Shown: in pieces, positions 47,558 through 56,734 of the stretch
Layout of the letters: each line of letters opens with the position of its first letter
How positions within the stretch are numbered: the first letter of the stretch is position 1
Source of the DNA: Spraguea lophii
Lineage: Eukaryota; Microsporidia; Spragueidae
Assembly (NCBI GenBank): GCA_001887945.1
Contig: LDOQ01000066.1
Location: 170,800 to 234,799 of the forward strand
Direction: 5' to 3'
DNA length: 64,000 nt
The notes under the pieces: model-generated
Database searches by the model: none
What the model saw: the letters and a program-made list of their open reading frames with translations, nothing else
What the model was told of the DNA's origin: nothing
Translations under genes and position numbers: made by a program

Positions 47558-48017
47558 TAGCATGTTTGTGTTAATGGTCGTGGAATGACAACCAAATACC
47601 AAGACTAGCGGGTTAAATTCCTTATCCAGAAGAATTGTCAAAAAAAAATAAAAGATAGAAGAGAAGAGAAGGAAAGGGAAGATTGTTGATCAGACGCAAG
47701 TTTGACAATGCAGCTTGACGGCTCCACTGCTAAATTAAAATAGTTTTTAGCTGATATAATTACAACTTCTGTATTCATTATTAATCCAGCTAATATTATG
47801 CTAAGCAAGAAGTTGGGAATCCCAAAAAACTTAGAGAGGTATCGACATACACCATACGCAAAATCTTAACGTTCCAGAATATAATGCAAGATAATATTAA
47901 TGCATATATATAACGAAACTGATTAATATAAGTTTAAACGGGCTTCAGGAACCAATAATCTCAAATCACGGTTTGCATACTTAGTTGGAATACTTTGATA
48001 ATAATTAGAAGATTATT
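47558..48017 (+). mobile_element. SINE-like element, decayed full-length copy
   Basis: Plus-strand copy with a recognisable tRNA-like head. TTAATGGTCGTGGAATGACAACC corresponds to CAGTGGTCGTGGGGTGGTAACC, and GCGGGTTAAATTCCTTATCCAG to the box B region. The body contains ATACGCAAAATCTTAACGTTCCAG, and the end is CTTTGATAATAATTAGAAG. It confirms that the head belongs to the element. Confidence 0.8.
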
Positions 48018-48149
48018 CAAAAAATAATTGCATTAAGAATTATATATCCATATAAAGAATATCAGATGCTTGTTTAATAAAAATCCTAAGCTTAAAAATA
48101 ACGTTTTCGACAACAAAATAAAATAAATTTTAATATTTCAATATAAATC

Positions 48150-48798
48150 ATTTTTAAATTATTCATACTTGCATTAATAGGAAATCGTCTTTTAAAAGTA
48201 AGTTCATCTAGGCATTCGTCTATGTTTTCTCTTATTACACCATCATGGTCAATTTCACATTTCTGTTTTAATTATTGTTTGGTATAAGAAAAATAACCTT
48301 CAATTGTATTTGTGTTTATTTTTGGATTGTTAGAGTTTATAAAGGTTATAGGATGATTAACTATTAAATACTACATTGTGTTTATTTGAGTAAATGAAGA
48401 TATATATGCTTTCTGTTCGCCTGTAACCCATATACTCATTGGTCCGATATGTAATTCTAAGATCACGCGCAATTTCTATTAACCTACAATCAGTAATGTT
48501 AGAAATGCTTTTTTATATTTCTATCATAATAGTTACATACCATACATCTCTTTACCTCAACACCTTTCATGTTTTTATTTAAAAAATGATTTTCGTCCAA
48601 TTCAACAATAATTAAATATATATGAGATATCTTATCAATATGACTTTCTTGAAATCTTTGCTTCCAATCTATAATGCATTTTTCTGATAAATTTAAATCA
48701 AACCAATTGATATTTGGTTCATTCCACAAATTATTTTGCAAAAAAATTCTTAATATTTTTTGTATATACAGTTTACTGCCATAATAAGAATTATACAC
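48150..48798 (-). pseudogene. Decayed Merlin/ISXO2-like DDE transposase
   Basis: On the minus strand the first 99 codons (48798-48499) are open. They contain LSEKCIIDWKQRFQE and YLIIVELDENHF, matching the start and first catalytic Asp region (VEIDESKF) of Merlin/IS1016-type transposases. Across stops and frame changes, further pieces follow in the right order: GPMSIWVTGEQKAY (family second-Asp block, the Asp lost), VNHPITFINSNNPKINTNTIEG (family VNHSxxFVxPxxGxHTNTIEG) and IDECLDELTFKRRFP. A dead copy. Confidence 0.75.
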
Positions 48799-49433
48799 TC
48801 TGATATTATATTATCTTTTATAACTCAAACATCTCCGTTTATAACTACCTTTAAAGTCTTTTAAATATAATCAATGCATAAATCTATTATATAGTATACA
48901 AAGACATCCATTGTTAGTCAACTGCATTTAGATAAGAACTCAATCATCATGTCATAATTAGTTGTAACGATATCTAAATAATATTATAAAATCCTATATA
49001 TTTAATTTCACGCATACTATATAGTTACTCTACTTTCACGATATAAGTCTTGTTTGTTTTATTTGTTGCTGATTTATCAATTTTTAAAAAATTTACAATG
49101 ATTTCCTTGTTAAGAATGCCGAATTCCGAGTAGATATATTCTTAAATAATTTAAGAATATAAATTCATAATGAATGTATTCCTCTAGACAACAAGAAAAA
49201 GATAGATACTAAAATAAATATTATATTATTTTATAAATTATATATAATATAATCAATGTGTTATAAAAAATATTTTATATTTAATGTTTACTATATTAGA
49301 AGTAGAAGAATAATAATTTTTTTTCTATCAAAAAGAATAATGTAAAAACCATTTATAAATAAATAATTTGTTTTTATTGTTTTTTGTATTTATTTTTTAT
49401 TTATGCTAACAACATACCCTTAAGATATAAGAT
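48799..49433. other. Intergenic, no gene seen
   Basis: AT-rich. It probably includes the lost 5' end of the Merlin-like element. CATACCCTTAAG at 49411-49422 lies 11 bases before the next ATG. Confidence 0.45.
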
Positions 49434-52034
49434 ATGATTTTAGATACATCAGTATATAATGAGAGTAATATAGAATCTACTGCAAACATAGAAAAGGATA
49501 TAATGTATAGGATAAAGGATATTTTTAATGATATATCAACATGTGATATTCGTACGTTTAATAACCATGTAGATTTTATGAAAAGAATTTTTATGAAGGA
49601 TCAAAAACGTGGAAATAAGTTAAATAATAATGGAAATTCTGATGGTGATGTACCATCCTCTTTAGATTTTATTTTTAATGTAATATTTAGTTATTATGGA
49701 AAAAATATACCTACAAAAATTATTATATTCCTAAGAAAAATATTTTTACATAAAGAAGAAATAAATAATGCATATAAAAGTTTTATAGAAAATAATATAA
49801 ATTATTTATTGTCATGCATAGAATCAAAGAAGAAGAGAATAAGACAAAGGGTTATAATATTGTTGGATTTAATATTAACATCTATATCCGATAAAGAAGA
49901 TGAGGGTGGAAATGAAGATAAAGAAAATATATTTTTAGAATATATATTTAGTGAAACAGATATTCTTTTAAAGGTGAGTGAAAGATTATTTGATAATGAA
50001 ACTATAATAAGAAAGGAAGCAATAAAACTCCTTGAACCGTATCAAGAGAGAAAAATAAATAGTAGAACAAAGATTGGTAGCATATTTAAAGATCTATTAA
50101 AATTCGATCCTAGTCCAGAGATAAGAAAATTAGTTTTTAAAACTCTTAAAGATTTTGATTTCGAATCTAATATTTCAAAATCAACATTAAATTTATTAAT
50201 TGAAAGATCTAAAGATGTAAATCCTGGTGTTAGAAGAATTTTTTATACCAAATTAAAAAATATAACTTTAAAAGAAATAGATCAAGAACAGAGAATAAAT
50301 ATTTTATACTCAGCATATTACGATAGTAAAAATAATATTGATTCCTCAAATATAAAATCTTTAGTAGAAAAAATAATAACAGAATATAATTTACCTGATG
50401 AATTTATTATTTTAATAGAACATTTTTATAATACAGAAAAATTATCATCAGATAATGATACAGAAATAGATTGTTTAAAATATCTTCTTGAATTATTATT
50501 TTCTGCTTTAGGAGATAATATTCTAACATTTGATGAAACATATTTATCTAACATTAACATATATTCTATTTATCTGATGGATGCTTATCTTTCTTTTATA
50601 GAAAAAGAATATAGTCGTGATAATCTACCATTACCATCATTAGATAACTATGCAAGCCTTCTTTATTTAAAATGTAAAGATATAATCAATACATACAATA
50701 CAGAGAATGAAAATACAAATACAACAATTAATTCAATCATTATCAATTCATCTAATAACATGTATTATATTACAATGTTATTTAATATTCTAAAATATTA
50801 CGATTTTTTCTCAGAAGAAAACAATAAACTTATTTTAGTAACCATTTACAGAATTTTAACACAGATAGAAGAAATTAAAATAGAAAAAATAGTTGAAGAA
50901 TCAGTAAAAATTAGTATTATACTATTGTATAATAATTATACACCTGATAATAAATTATATAATTTCCTAGGAAGTATAATAAAAAAGAATAATGAAAATA
51001 ACAATAAATCAATAATTCTTAGTAAATACATACTCAAACATATAAAATATGATATAGAAAGTAGAGATATGCATGAAGCTATAATAAAAGAAATAATACA
51101 ACCATTATTTCAAAATAATATATTTTCTAAAAATATTTTAGAAGAAAAAATAAATGATATTAAAATATTAGGGTTAGAATGTTTATTTTATTATTCTATC
51201 AATAGAACAGATATAAACACTAATTTTCTATTGAATATTCTTACACTCTTAGAAAATAACAATAGAATAGAATTTATAGTAGATACATATATTTATTTAT
51301 TTAATAAAACAGAAATAAATAAATTAGATAATATTTTAGATAATATAGAAAAAACAAGAAAAGATAGTTATATAGAAAGTACAGGTATATTAGATAATTC
51401 ATATTCTACTGATACTGATAATATATTAGATGAAATATATATTATGTTAGATAAATATTTTAAAAATAGCAATGATGCAGTCGCTCTATCTAAATTGTTA
51501 ATGATAAATAAATTTACAGATAATTTTTATATTATTCTTCAAGAATATTGTAGAACATTAAAAGAAAAAGATATTCTATTAAATAATTATATAGATACAT
51601 TCATTACTGAATATGCTAATAATTATAATATTAAATTTAATAATATATTTTTAGAAGCTATACCTAAATTAAATAATTGTAATATCAATAATTTGATGAA
51701 TAAATATATGCAATGGAATAATAAGCCTACAGAAGATATATTTTATAAAATACTTTTAATGATGTATAAATATAAAGAATCTATAAAATATTATATATTG
51801 ATATTAAATAAAATAGATATAGAATCTATGTATGAAAATAGGGATGATGAATATGATAATATGAATAATAAAGCATATTTGAAGAGGTTGGTGTATCTTA
51901 CTACATTAATATCTAAGAATGTATCAAATAGAAGTAAGGTGATGGAAGTGTTGCAAAGATTAATGGATTTGGATGATGGTGAGCCTATAAATAATGAGGA
52001 TGTGGAAAGAGTAAAAAATGATATTAAGGAATAA
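49434..52034 (+). CDS. YCG1: Condensin subunit CAP-G/YCG1-like
   Basis: An 866-residue HEAT-repeat protein resembling CAP-G/Ycg1, the condensin subunit that binds DNA during chromosome condensation. The N-terminal repeats are the best match: KKKRIRQRVIILLDLILTSI, LFDNETIIRKEAIKLLEPYQ, LLKFDPSPEIRKLVFKTLKD and LLIERSKDVNPGVRRIFYTK. These follow the family's VRxRVxxLL / VRxxALxAL / DPSxEVRRxxL / RxRDVDxxVRRxxY series in order. The rest is Asn/Ile-rich helical sequence with little similarity. ATACCCTTAAG precedes the ATG. Confidence 0.75.
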   Translation: MILDTSVYNESNIESTANIEKDIMYRIKDIFNDISTCDIRTFNNHVDFMKRIFMKDQKRGNKLNNNGNSDGDVPSSLDFIFNVIFSYYGKNIPTKIIIFLRKIFLHKEEINNAYKSFIENNINYLLSCIESKKKRIRQRVIILLDLILTSISDKEDEGGNEDKENIFLEYIFSETDILLKVSERLFDNETIIRKEAIKLLEPYQERKINSRTKIGSIFKDLLKFDPSPEIRKLVFKTLKDFDFESNISKSTLNLLIERSKDVNPGVRRIFYTKLKNITLKEIDQEQRINILYSAYYDSKNNIDSSNIKSLVEKIITEYNLPDEFIILIEHFYNTEKLSSDNDTEIDCLKYLLELLFSALGDNILTFDETYLSNINIYSIYLMDAYLSFIEKEYSRDNLPLPSLDNYASLLYLKCKDIINTYNTENENTNTTINSIIINSSNNMYYITMLFNILKYYDFFSEENNKLILVTIYRILTQIEEIKIEKIVEESVKISIILLYNNYTPDNKLYNFLGSIIKKNNENNNKSIILSKYILKHIKYDIESRDMHEAIIKEIIQPLFQNNIFSKNILEEKINDIKILGLECLFYYSINRTDINTNFLLNILTLLENNNRIEFIVDTYIYLFNKTEINKLDNILDNIEKTRKDSYIESTGILDNSYSTDTDNILDEIYIMLDKYFKNSNDAVALSKLLMINKFTDNFYIILQEYCRTLKEKDILLNNYIDTFITEYANNYNIKFNNIFLEAIPKLNNCNINNLMNKYMQWNNKPTEDIFYKILLMMYKYKESIKYYILILNKIDIESMYENRDDEYDNMNNKAYLKRLVYLTTLISKNVSNRSKVMEVLQRLMDLDDGEPINNEDVERVKNDIKE

Positions 52035-52506
52035 ATAAAATAATTAAAATGGTTTAAACATTGTTTTTGGGGTTTAAAGAATTTTTAAAAGTTAATTCAT
52101 TTTGTATACAAAAAAATAAAACTATGATTATATTGTGTTCAGTGTAGTGTTTGATTAAAATTATATTTAATTTTTTTATTTTTTATTAGAAGAAAAAGTC
52201 TTTCGTTCATCTATTATTAGAATTATATGATTATTAACATTTAATTGATAATGTAAATGAATTTCTGATTGAAAGAAATAACTAATATTATTATTCGAAA
52301 GAGATTGAGGATTTCTTAAAAATAAAGAATATCATATATCATAAACAAAATATTAACACCTGAAATATAAAATAAAAAACAGTTAAAAACATATTATAAT
52401 AACAATCAACAATAAACAGCCAGCAAAAGACCATCATAAATCATAACATATTAAAAAATATATAAATATTAAGAATAAAAATAAATACAATAAAATTTTT
52501 TATCCC
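52035..52506. other. Intergenic, no gene seen
   Basis: AT-rich spacer; TTATCCC directly before 52507 is the start signal of the next gene. Confidence 0.45.
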
Positions 52507-53340
52507 ATGCATAAAAACTTCTACATCAATAATTACGTATTTTTAAAATATAACGATGAATGGATAGAAGGAAGAATATTAGAAATAAATAAAGATGACA
52601 CTACCAATACCAACAAACGTAAATCCTATATATTATTTAATGTAAAAACATCAACTATAATACCAACACCATTTTTTGAATCCTCCATACACATATCATC
52701 TACAGAAATACTTAAAAAATTTAAAATTAAAAAATTAGAATATAATCCAGATAAATTATATATGCCCGTACAATTAAAAGATATATTATTTTACAATGAA
52801 AAACAAAATATAATAAAACAACAAAATACCATAGATCAAATAGAAATTGATGATAAAATTTATAATAAATTAATAAAATATAATGTAAATAATATATTAG
52901 ATGATTTTTATTATTTTTTGGAAGAAAATAAACCATCAGTACATATAGAAGAATTTTTAGAAGTGAGAAAAGGATTGATGTATTATTTTAAAAACTTTGT
53001 AGATTATTTTATTTTAAAAGAAGAAAAAAGTATAACAAATAATGATGATAATGGTAATAATACAGAACTAAGTAATGGTAATGACAATACAATAGATAAT
53101 AATGATAATAATACAGTATATAATACAGAATTAAATAACGATAATACAACAGATAATGATTATAACGATAAGAAATTAGAAAAATATAATTATATACATT
53201 TATTAAGGTTACTGGTGTTTATCCATTACAACGTATTACCTAAAGAAACAAATATAGAAATATCAACTATTATATTTGATTATTATTATTATCTAATAGA
53301 TTTTTTAATATATAAATTATATTCTTTAAAAGAACAATAG
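52507..53340 (+). CDS. EAF3: MRG-domain protein (EAF3/MRG15-like)
   Basis: A 277-residue MRG-family protein, a subunit of NuA4-type histone acetyltransferase and Rpd3S-type deacetylase complexes in other fungi. The N-terminus (VFLKYNDEWIEGRILEI) is the start of a chromo-barrel, here very short. The MRG domain (about 75-277) has the family block YMPVQLKDILFYNEKQNI (PxxLKxILVDDWE), then YFKNFVDYFIL and IHLLRLLVFIHYNVL (family EHLLRLLVKLP). A low-complexity Asp/Asn/Thr stretch (about 180-220) interrupts the domain. It faces GCN5 tail to tail, 187 bases apart. Confidence 0.8.
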   Translation: MHKNFYINNYVFLKYNDEWIEGRILEINKDDTTNTNKRKSYILFNVKTSTIIPTPFFESSIHISSTEILKKFKIKKLEYNPDKLYMPVQLKDILFYNEKQNIIKQQNTIDQIEIDDKIYNKLIKYNVNNILDDFYYFLEENKPSVHIEEFLEVRKGLMYYFKNFVDYFILKEEKSITNNDDNGNNTELSNGNDNTIDNNDNNTVYNTELNNDNTTDNDYNDKKLEKYNYIHLLRLLVFIHYNVLPKETNIEISTIIFDYYYYLIDFLIYKLYSLKEQ

Positions 53341-53527
53341 ATTGTATTATAATTTAAATATTATAATTTATAATGTAAAATTAATTCTGGTAACCCTTTA
53401 CATTAAAATAAAATTTATTTTATCATTACTTTTTATTTAAATGTTATTATATCTCTCATATACATAATAATAAATTATAATAATAATTATGTTTAATATC
53501 TATACCACTTAAATATCTATATCATAT

Positions 53528-54889
53528 TTATAATTTATTATTATACATTAATTCTTCTTTTATTTTATTTTTATCTACAACCACTACATCATTAAATTCA
53601 TTATAATTTTCATTTATTCTTTTTTCTATTTTCCTTTTTACCTTTTCTATTATACTTGTATATTTTTCTAATAAATGTTTAGCACATTTACAGAACTGTG
53701 TAGATGGTGCATTGTATGTATTACAATTTTTAAATATTAATAACATATCTGTTTCAAATGTGTTAATATCATTATATTCCTTATTTATTAATTTATTGGA
53801 CATTGTTTTAAGATCCATAGGTACTTTTATTACGGTGTAATAATCAGGTACTTCTTGGGCGTTTACCGGTTCTAAGAATGGCCATGAGTGTTTATCGTTT
53901 TTAATTTCACTGAGTACGTAATACATGGCATTTTGTAGAAATGTATTAAAATCTAGTGGTACGATCATTTCAGGGGTAAATCTACTTTCTGTAATTCCTG
54001 GTATGTCGTAAATGGATGTATATCGGTTATTTCCTATTGGATCTCTTTTGATGTTGAATGTAAACTTTTCTTCTAATTTTTTGATTAATTCATCTCTTTT
54101 GTTCATTATGATTTCATTTTTTTTTAAAAAATTAAATTCATAGTATATTTTACACTCCATGATAGTTCCACCTTCATAATCTTTTATGTATCCTACCCAT
54201 TTATTAAATTTTATATTTTTTGTAAATCCTTGTTTTTTAAAAAATCCTATAGCATAATTATCCGCATACGTCATAAAATATACTGGATCTTCCGCATTAT
54301 ATTTTGTATCCAAATAATAATTTATATCGCTAACAATACTTATATCCGGTTTTAGATTAAATCCTAAAACCATCCTACAATATTCCGTATTAAATATATT
54401 TCCCTTGTATTCTTTCTTCTCATTATTATCTATTTTACATTTTTTAATTGTTCCATCCAATTCACCACCATTTCTAAACCTAATCATCTCTAATTTTGCA
54501 TGCTCTTTAAAAAAATCCATAATCAATCCACCATTACCAACTATCTGATGCGTATTATCCACCGCTAAAAATACAATCTCAAAAAAATTCTGCACATGAA
54601 AAGGCCTATAACAAATACCACCCAATAATCCATATTCCCTATGAAATAACATAAGATTTCTATGCTTCCTATTAAATACCTGCTTAAAAATATATTCCTT
54701 AGGCATCTTTGGCAACTGCTTTTGAAATATATTTTTCATCTTAATAAGATGAGAATAACTCTCTTCAGATACTGATATATCAGTACTAACTACTTTAAAA
54801 TAAAGAGTACCATTCTTTAAAAGAATAATAAATTCTTTTGCTCTGGCACTCTTAAGCGATAGATCAGTAGAATTGAGATAAAAATCCAT
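53528..54889 (-). CDS. GCN5: GCN5 histone acetyltransferase
   Basis: A 453-residue GCN5-type histone H3 acetyltransferase, the catalytic subunit of SAGA-like coactivators. The GNAT core shows GGICYRPFHVQNFFEIVFLAV, where the Glu of FEIVF is the catalytic base, the acetyl-CoA loop QIVGNGGLIM, and VYFMTYADNYAIGFFKKQGF. The C-terminal bromodomain (about 345-435) has WPFLEPVNAQEVPDYYTVI, MDLKTM and the acetyl-lysine Asn in FKNCNTYNAP. The N-terminal PCAF homology part is absent. The start is the Met just after ATTACCCAT; an upstream reading with no ATG is rejected. Confidence 0.95.
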   Translation of the reverse strand: MDFYLNSTDLSLKSARAKEFIILLKNGTLYFKVVSTDISVSEESYSHLIKMKNIFQKQLPKMPKEYIFKQVFNRKHRNLMLFHREYGLLGGICYRPFHVQNFFEIVFLAVDNTHQIVGNGGLIMDFFKEHAKLEMIRFRNGGELDGTIKKCKIDNNEKKEYKGNIFNTEYCRMVLGFNLKPDISIVSDINYYLDTKYNAEDPVYFMTYADNYAIGFFKKQGFTKNIKFNKWVGYIKDYEGGTIMECKIYYEFNFLKKNEIIMNKRDELIKKLEEKFTFNIKRDPIGNNRYTSIYDIPGITESRFTPEMIVPLDFNTFLQNAMYYVLSEIKNDKHSWPFLEPVNAQEVPDYYTVIKVPMDLKTMSNKLINKEYNDINTFETDMLLIFKNCNTYNAPSTQFCKCAKHLLEKYTSIIEKVKRKIEKRINENYNEFNDVVVVDKNKIKEELMYNNKL

Positions 54890-54891
54890 AT

Positions 54892-54894
54892 GGG
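54892..54894 (-). promoter_or_regulatory. CCC start signal of GCN5
   Basis: ATTACCCAT on the minus strand, two bases before the ATG. Confidence 0.55.
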
Positions 54895-54933
54895 TAATAA
54901 AATCTATTTTTATCAAATGAGATATAGTAAATA

Positions 54934-55040
54934 TGATGATAGTGATGATAGTAGTAATGGTAGTATAGGTGGTATAGGTAGTATAGGTGGTAATTAAGAT
55001 GGTGGTATCTGTGGTATAGGTTGTAATTAAGATGATAATG
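54934..55040. repeat. GATA/GGT-type simple repeat
   Basis: Imperfect short repeats of GATGATAGT, GGTAGTATAG and GGTGGTATAG, with GGTAATTAAGATG / TGTAATTAAGATG twice. It is strongly G-rich on the plus strand for this genome and lies in the promoter gap between GCN5 and the next gene. Confidence 0.7.
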
Positions 55041-55236
55041 TAAATAGTGTAGATAATGTAAGTGATTAATATAATAATATATGAAAGTAATACAATAATA
55101 AAATATTAATACCTTACTAATCCATAATAATACTACTCTTACTATTATTACTATTTAACCATAACAACCACTACAATCATAATAATTACAACCATCATAA
55201 ATATTCAATTATAATAAATATTTAAATATAACCCCC
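55041..55236. other. Intergenic, no gene seen
   Basis: Simple-sequence-like CCA/ATAATA runs, ending in the ACCCCC start signal. Confidence 0.4.
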
Positions 55237-55722
55237 ATGGATAACACTGAATATTTACAAAAAGTAAACAATATATTTAAATCACCTATTATAGAAGATA
55301 TAAATAATTTATTTTACGATAATGGTTATATTAGATTGAATATGATATATATTAACCCTATAGTGATATTTCATTTTAAAAACTTCTTATTAAGCACTGG
55401 ATTAGTAGATTGGGAAATATGCAATGATGGAATATATTTTATTTATAAAGATTTTATATTAACATTTAAAGGAATACCCGAATTTTATGGAGATGAGAAA
55501 ATATTTGGTATTGATATTGATTTTCATCCATCATTAAGTAGTAAGGTAGGAGAGGATATATTAGCAGAAATAGAAACATATTTAAAAGGATGTGATACTC
55601 TATTTTTTATGACATATTTTGTAGATTTGGAAGCAGAAATATTAAAAAATCCATTGGTGTCGGGATTGGAGTATTTGGAAAATAGGATTGTAGAAAAGAA
55701 GGAAGAAAATGATAAATGGTAA
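55237..55722 (+). CDS. Orphan 161-residue protein
   Basis: Open frame with a very strong start signal (TAACCCCC touching the ATG). Predicted alpha/beta protein with an acidic tendency. Features include LVDWEICNDGIYFIYKDFIL, FYGDEKIFGIDIDFHPSL and a helical C-terminus. No signal peptide or metal site. I do not recognise the family. The start signal and composition make it a real gene, probably a short, diverged member of a conserved eukaryotic family. Confidence 0.68.
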   Translation: MDNTEYLQKVNNIFKSPIIEDINNLFYDNGYIRLNMIYINPIVIFHFKNFLLSTGLVDWEICNDGIYFIYKDFILTFKGIPEFYGDEKIFGIDIDFHPSLSSKVGEDILAEIETYLKGCDTLFFMTYFVDLEAEILKNPLVSGLEYLENRIVEKKEENDKW

Positions 55723-56026
55723 ATAAAAAATAATTATAATGTAATAATAATCTTATATAGTTATAGATGTAATGCAGTAGTATTGTAGTGGTGCAGTAAT
55801 AATGTATGTATAAACGTAGTAGTAATATTCTATTGTAAGATGTTAATTACAATTCATTAAAATTATAATACAATAGAATATTATTATTACATGATAATAC
55901 GCTATACAACTATAATACGACACTACATTATATATCTATTATTACATCTATATCAATTACTTATTATTAAGATTTAATTAATAGATATTTTTATATCTAC
56001 TCCATCTACTTTATATGTTATTCTAC
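55723..56026. other. Intergenic, no gene seen
   Basis: AT-rich gap between convergent genes. TGTAATAATA / TATTATTACA runs form weak inverted repeats that could act in 3'-end formation. Confidence 0.4.
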
Positions 56027-56683
56027 TCATTCTACGTTATTATTTATTTTAAAATATTTATCTGTTATATTAAATAAAATATTTTTAAATATCATTTTAT
56101 CGTATTCTTCATTTATTACTTCTACTTCCACTTCAAAACTATTTTCCAACTCTGAATCTACTTTTGTTATATCTATGCTGAATTCATTTAATACAAAACT
56201 ATTTCTTTCTCTATGTCTTTCTATGATAACATCTTTATCTTTATTTTCCACGGGTATTTCTTCTGCTATATTTATTCTTATATCATATTTGGAATGGGGC
56301 ATATATATTTGATAACTGCATATTCTTTTTTTTGTTATTATGGATATACATTTATTATCTTCCCATCTTTCTCTTTGATTTTTTTTTATTTTCATAATAT
56401 CTTTTTTTAATGTAAGATTTATATTATTTTTTTTTAATTCATTGATTATTGTATTGTAATCTTTTTCTTCTATTCCACTGATAAATTTATATTTTTTATT
56501 GGAATTAAGAATTATGGGGTGGGGTGATGGTATTTTTAATCTTTTACCGTCTGTATGGTCTATAATGGTACCAAATCTGGCTTCTATTTCTGTGGTGGTT
56601 TTCCAGTCTAGATTTAAAATGGATTCAAATTGGGAAATGAAAATATCTTTGTGGGTGGTGAGAAGATCATCAGAAATATTCAT
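56027..56683 (-). CDS. CET1: mRNA capping RNA 5'-triphosphatase
   Basis: A 218-residue metal-dependent RNA 5'-triphosphatase of the fungal/microsporidian triphosphate-tunnel type, performing the first step of mRNA capping. The tunnel's acidic metal sites are EIEARFG (motif A) and EVEVEV near the C-terminus (motif C). Basic tunnel residues lie in YDIRINIAEEIP and RHRERNSFV, and SIDITKV is the next strand. The small size matches the minimal microsporidian enzyme. CCACCC touches the ATG. It is divergent from NOC1, with 51 bases between the starts. Confidence 0.9.
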   Translation of the reverse strand: MNISDDLLTTHKDIFISQFESILNLDWKTTTEIEARFGTIIDHTDGKRLKIPSPHPIILNSNKKYKFISGIEEKDYNTIINELKKNNINLTLKKDIMKIKKNQRERWEDNKCISIITKKRICSYQIYMPHSKYDIRINIAEEIPVENKDKDVIIERHRERNSFVLNEFSIDITKVDSELENSFEVEVEVINEEYDKMIFKNILFNITDKYFKINNNVE

Positions 56684-56734
56684 GGGTGGATTTTTATTTA
56701 AATATTTTTTTTATTTTTTAAGCCTAAATAGAAA

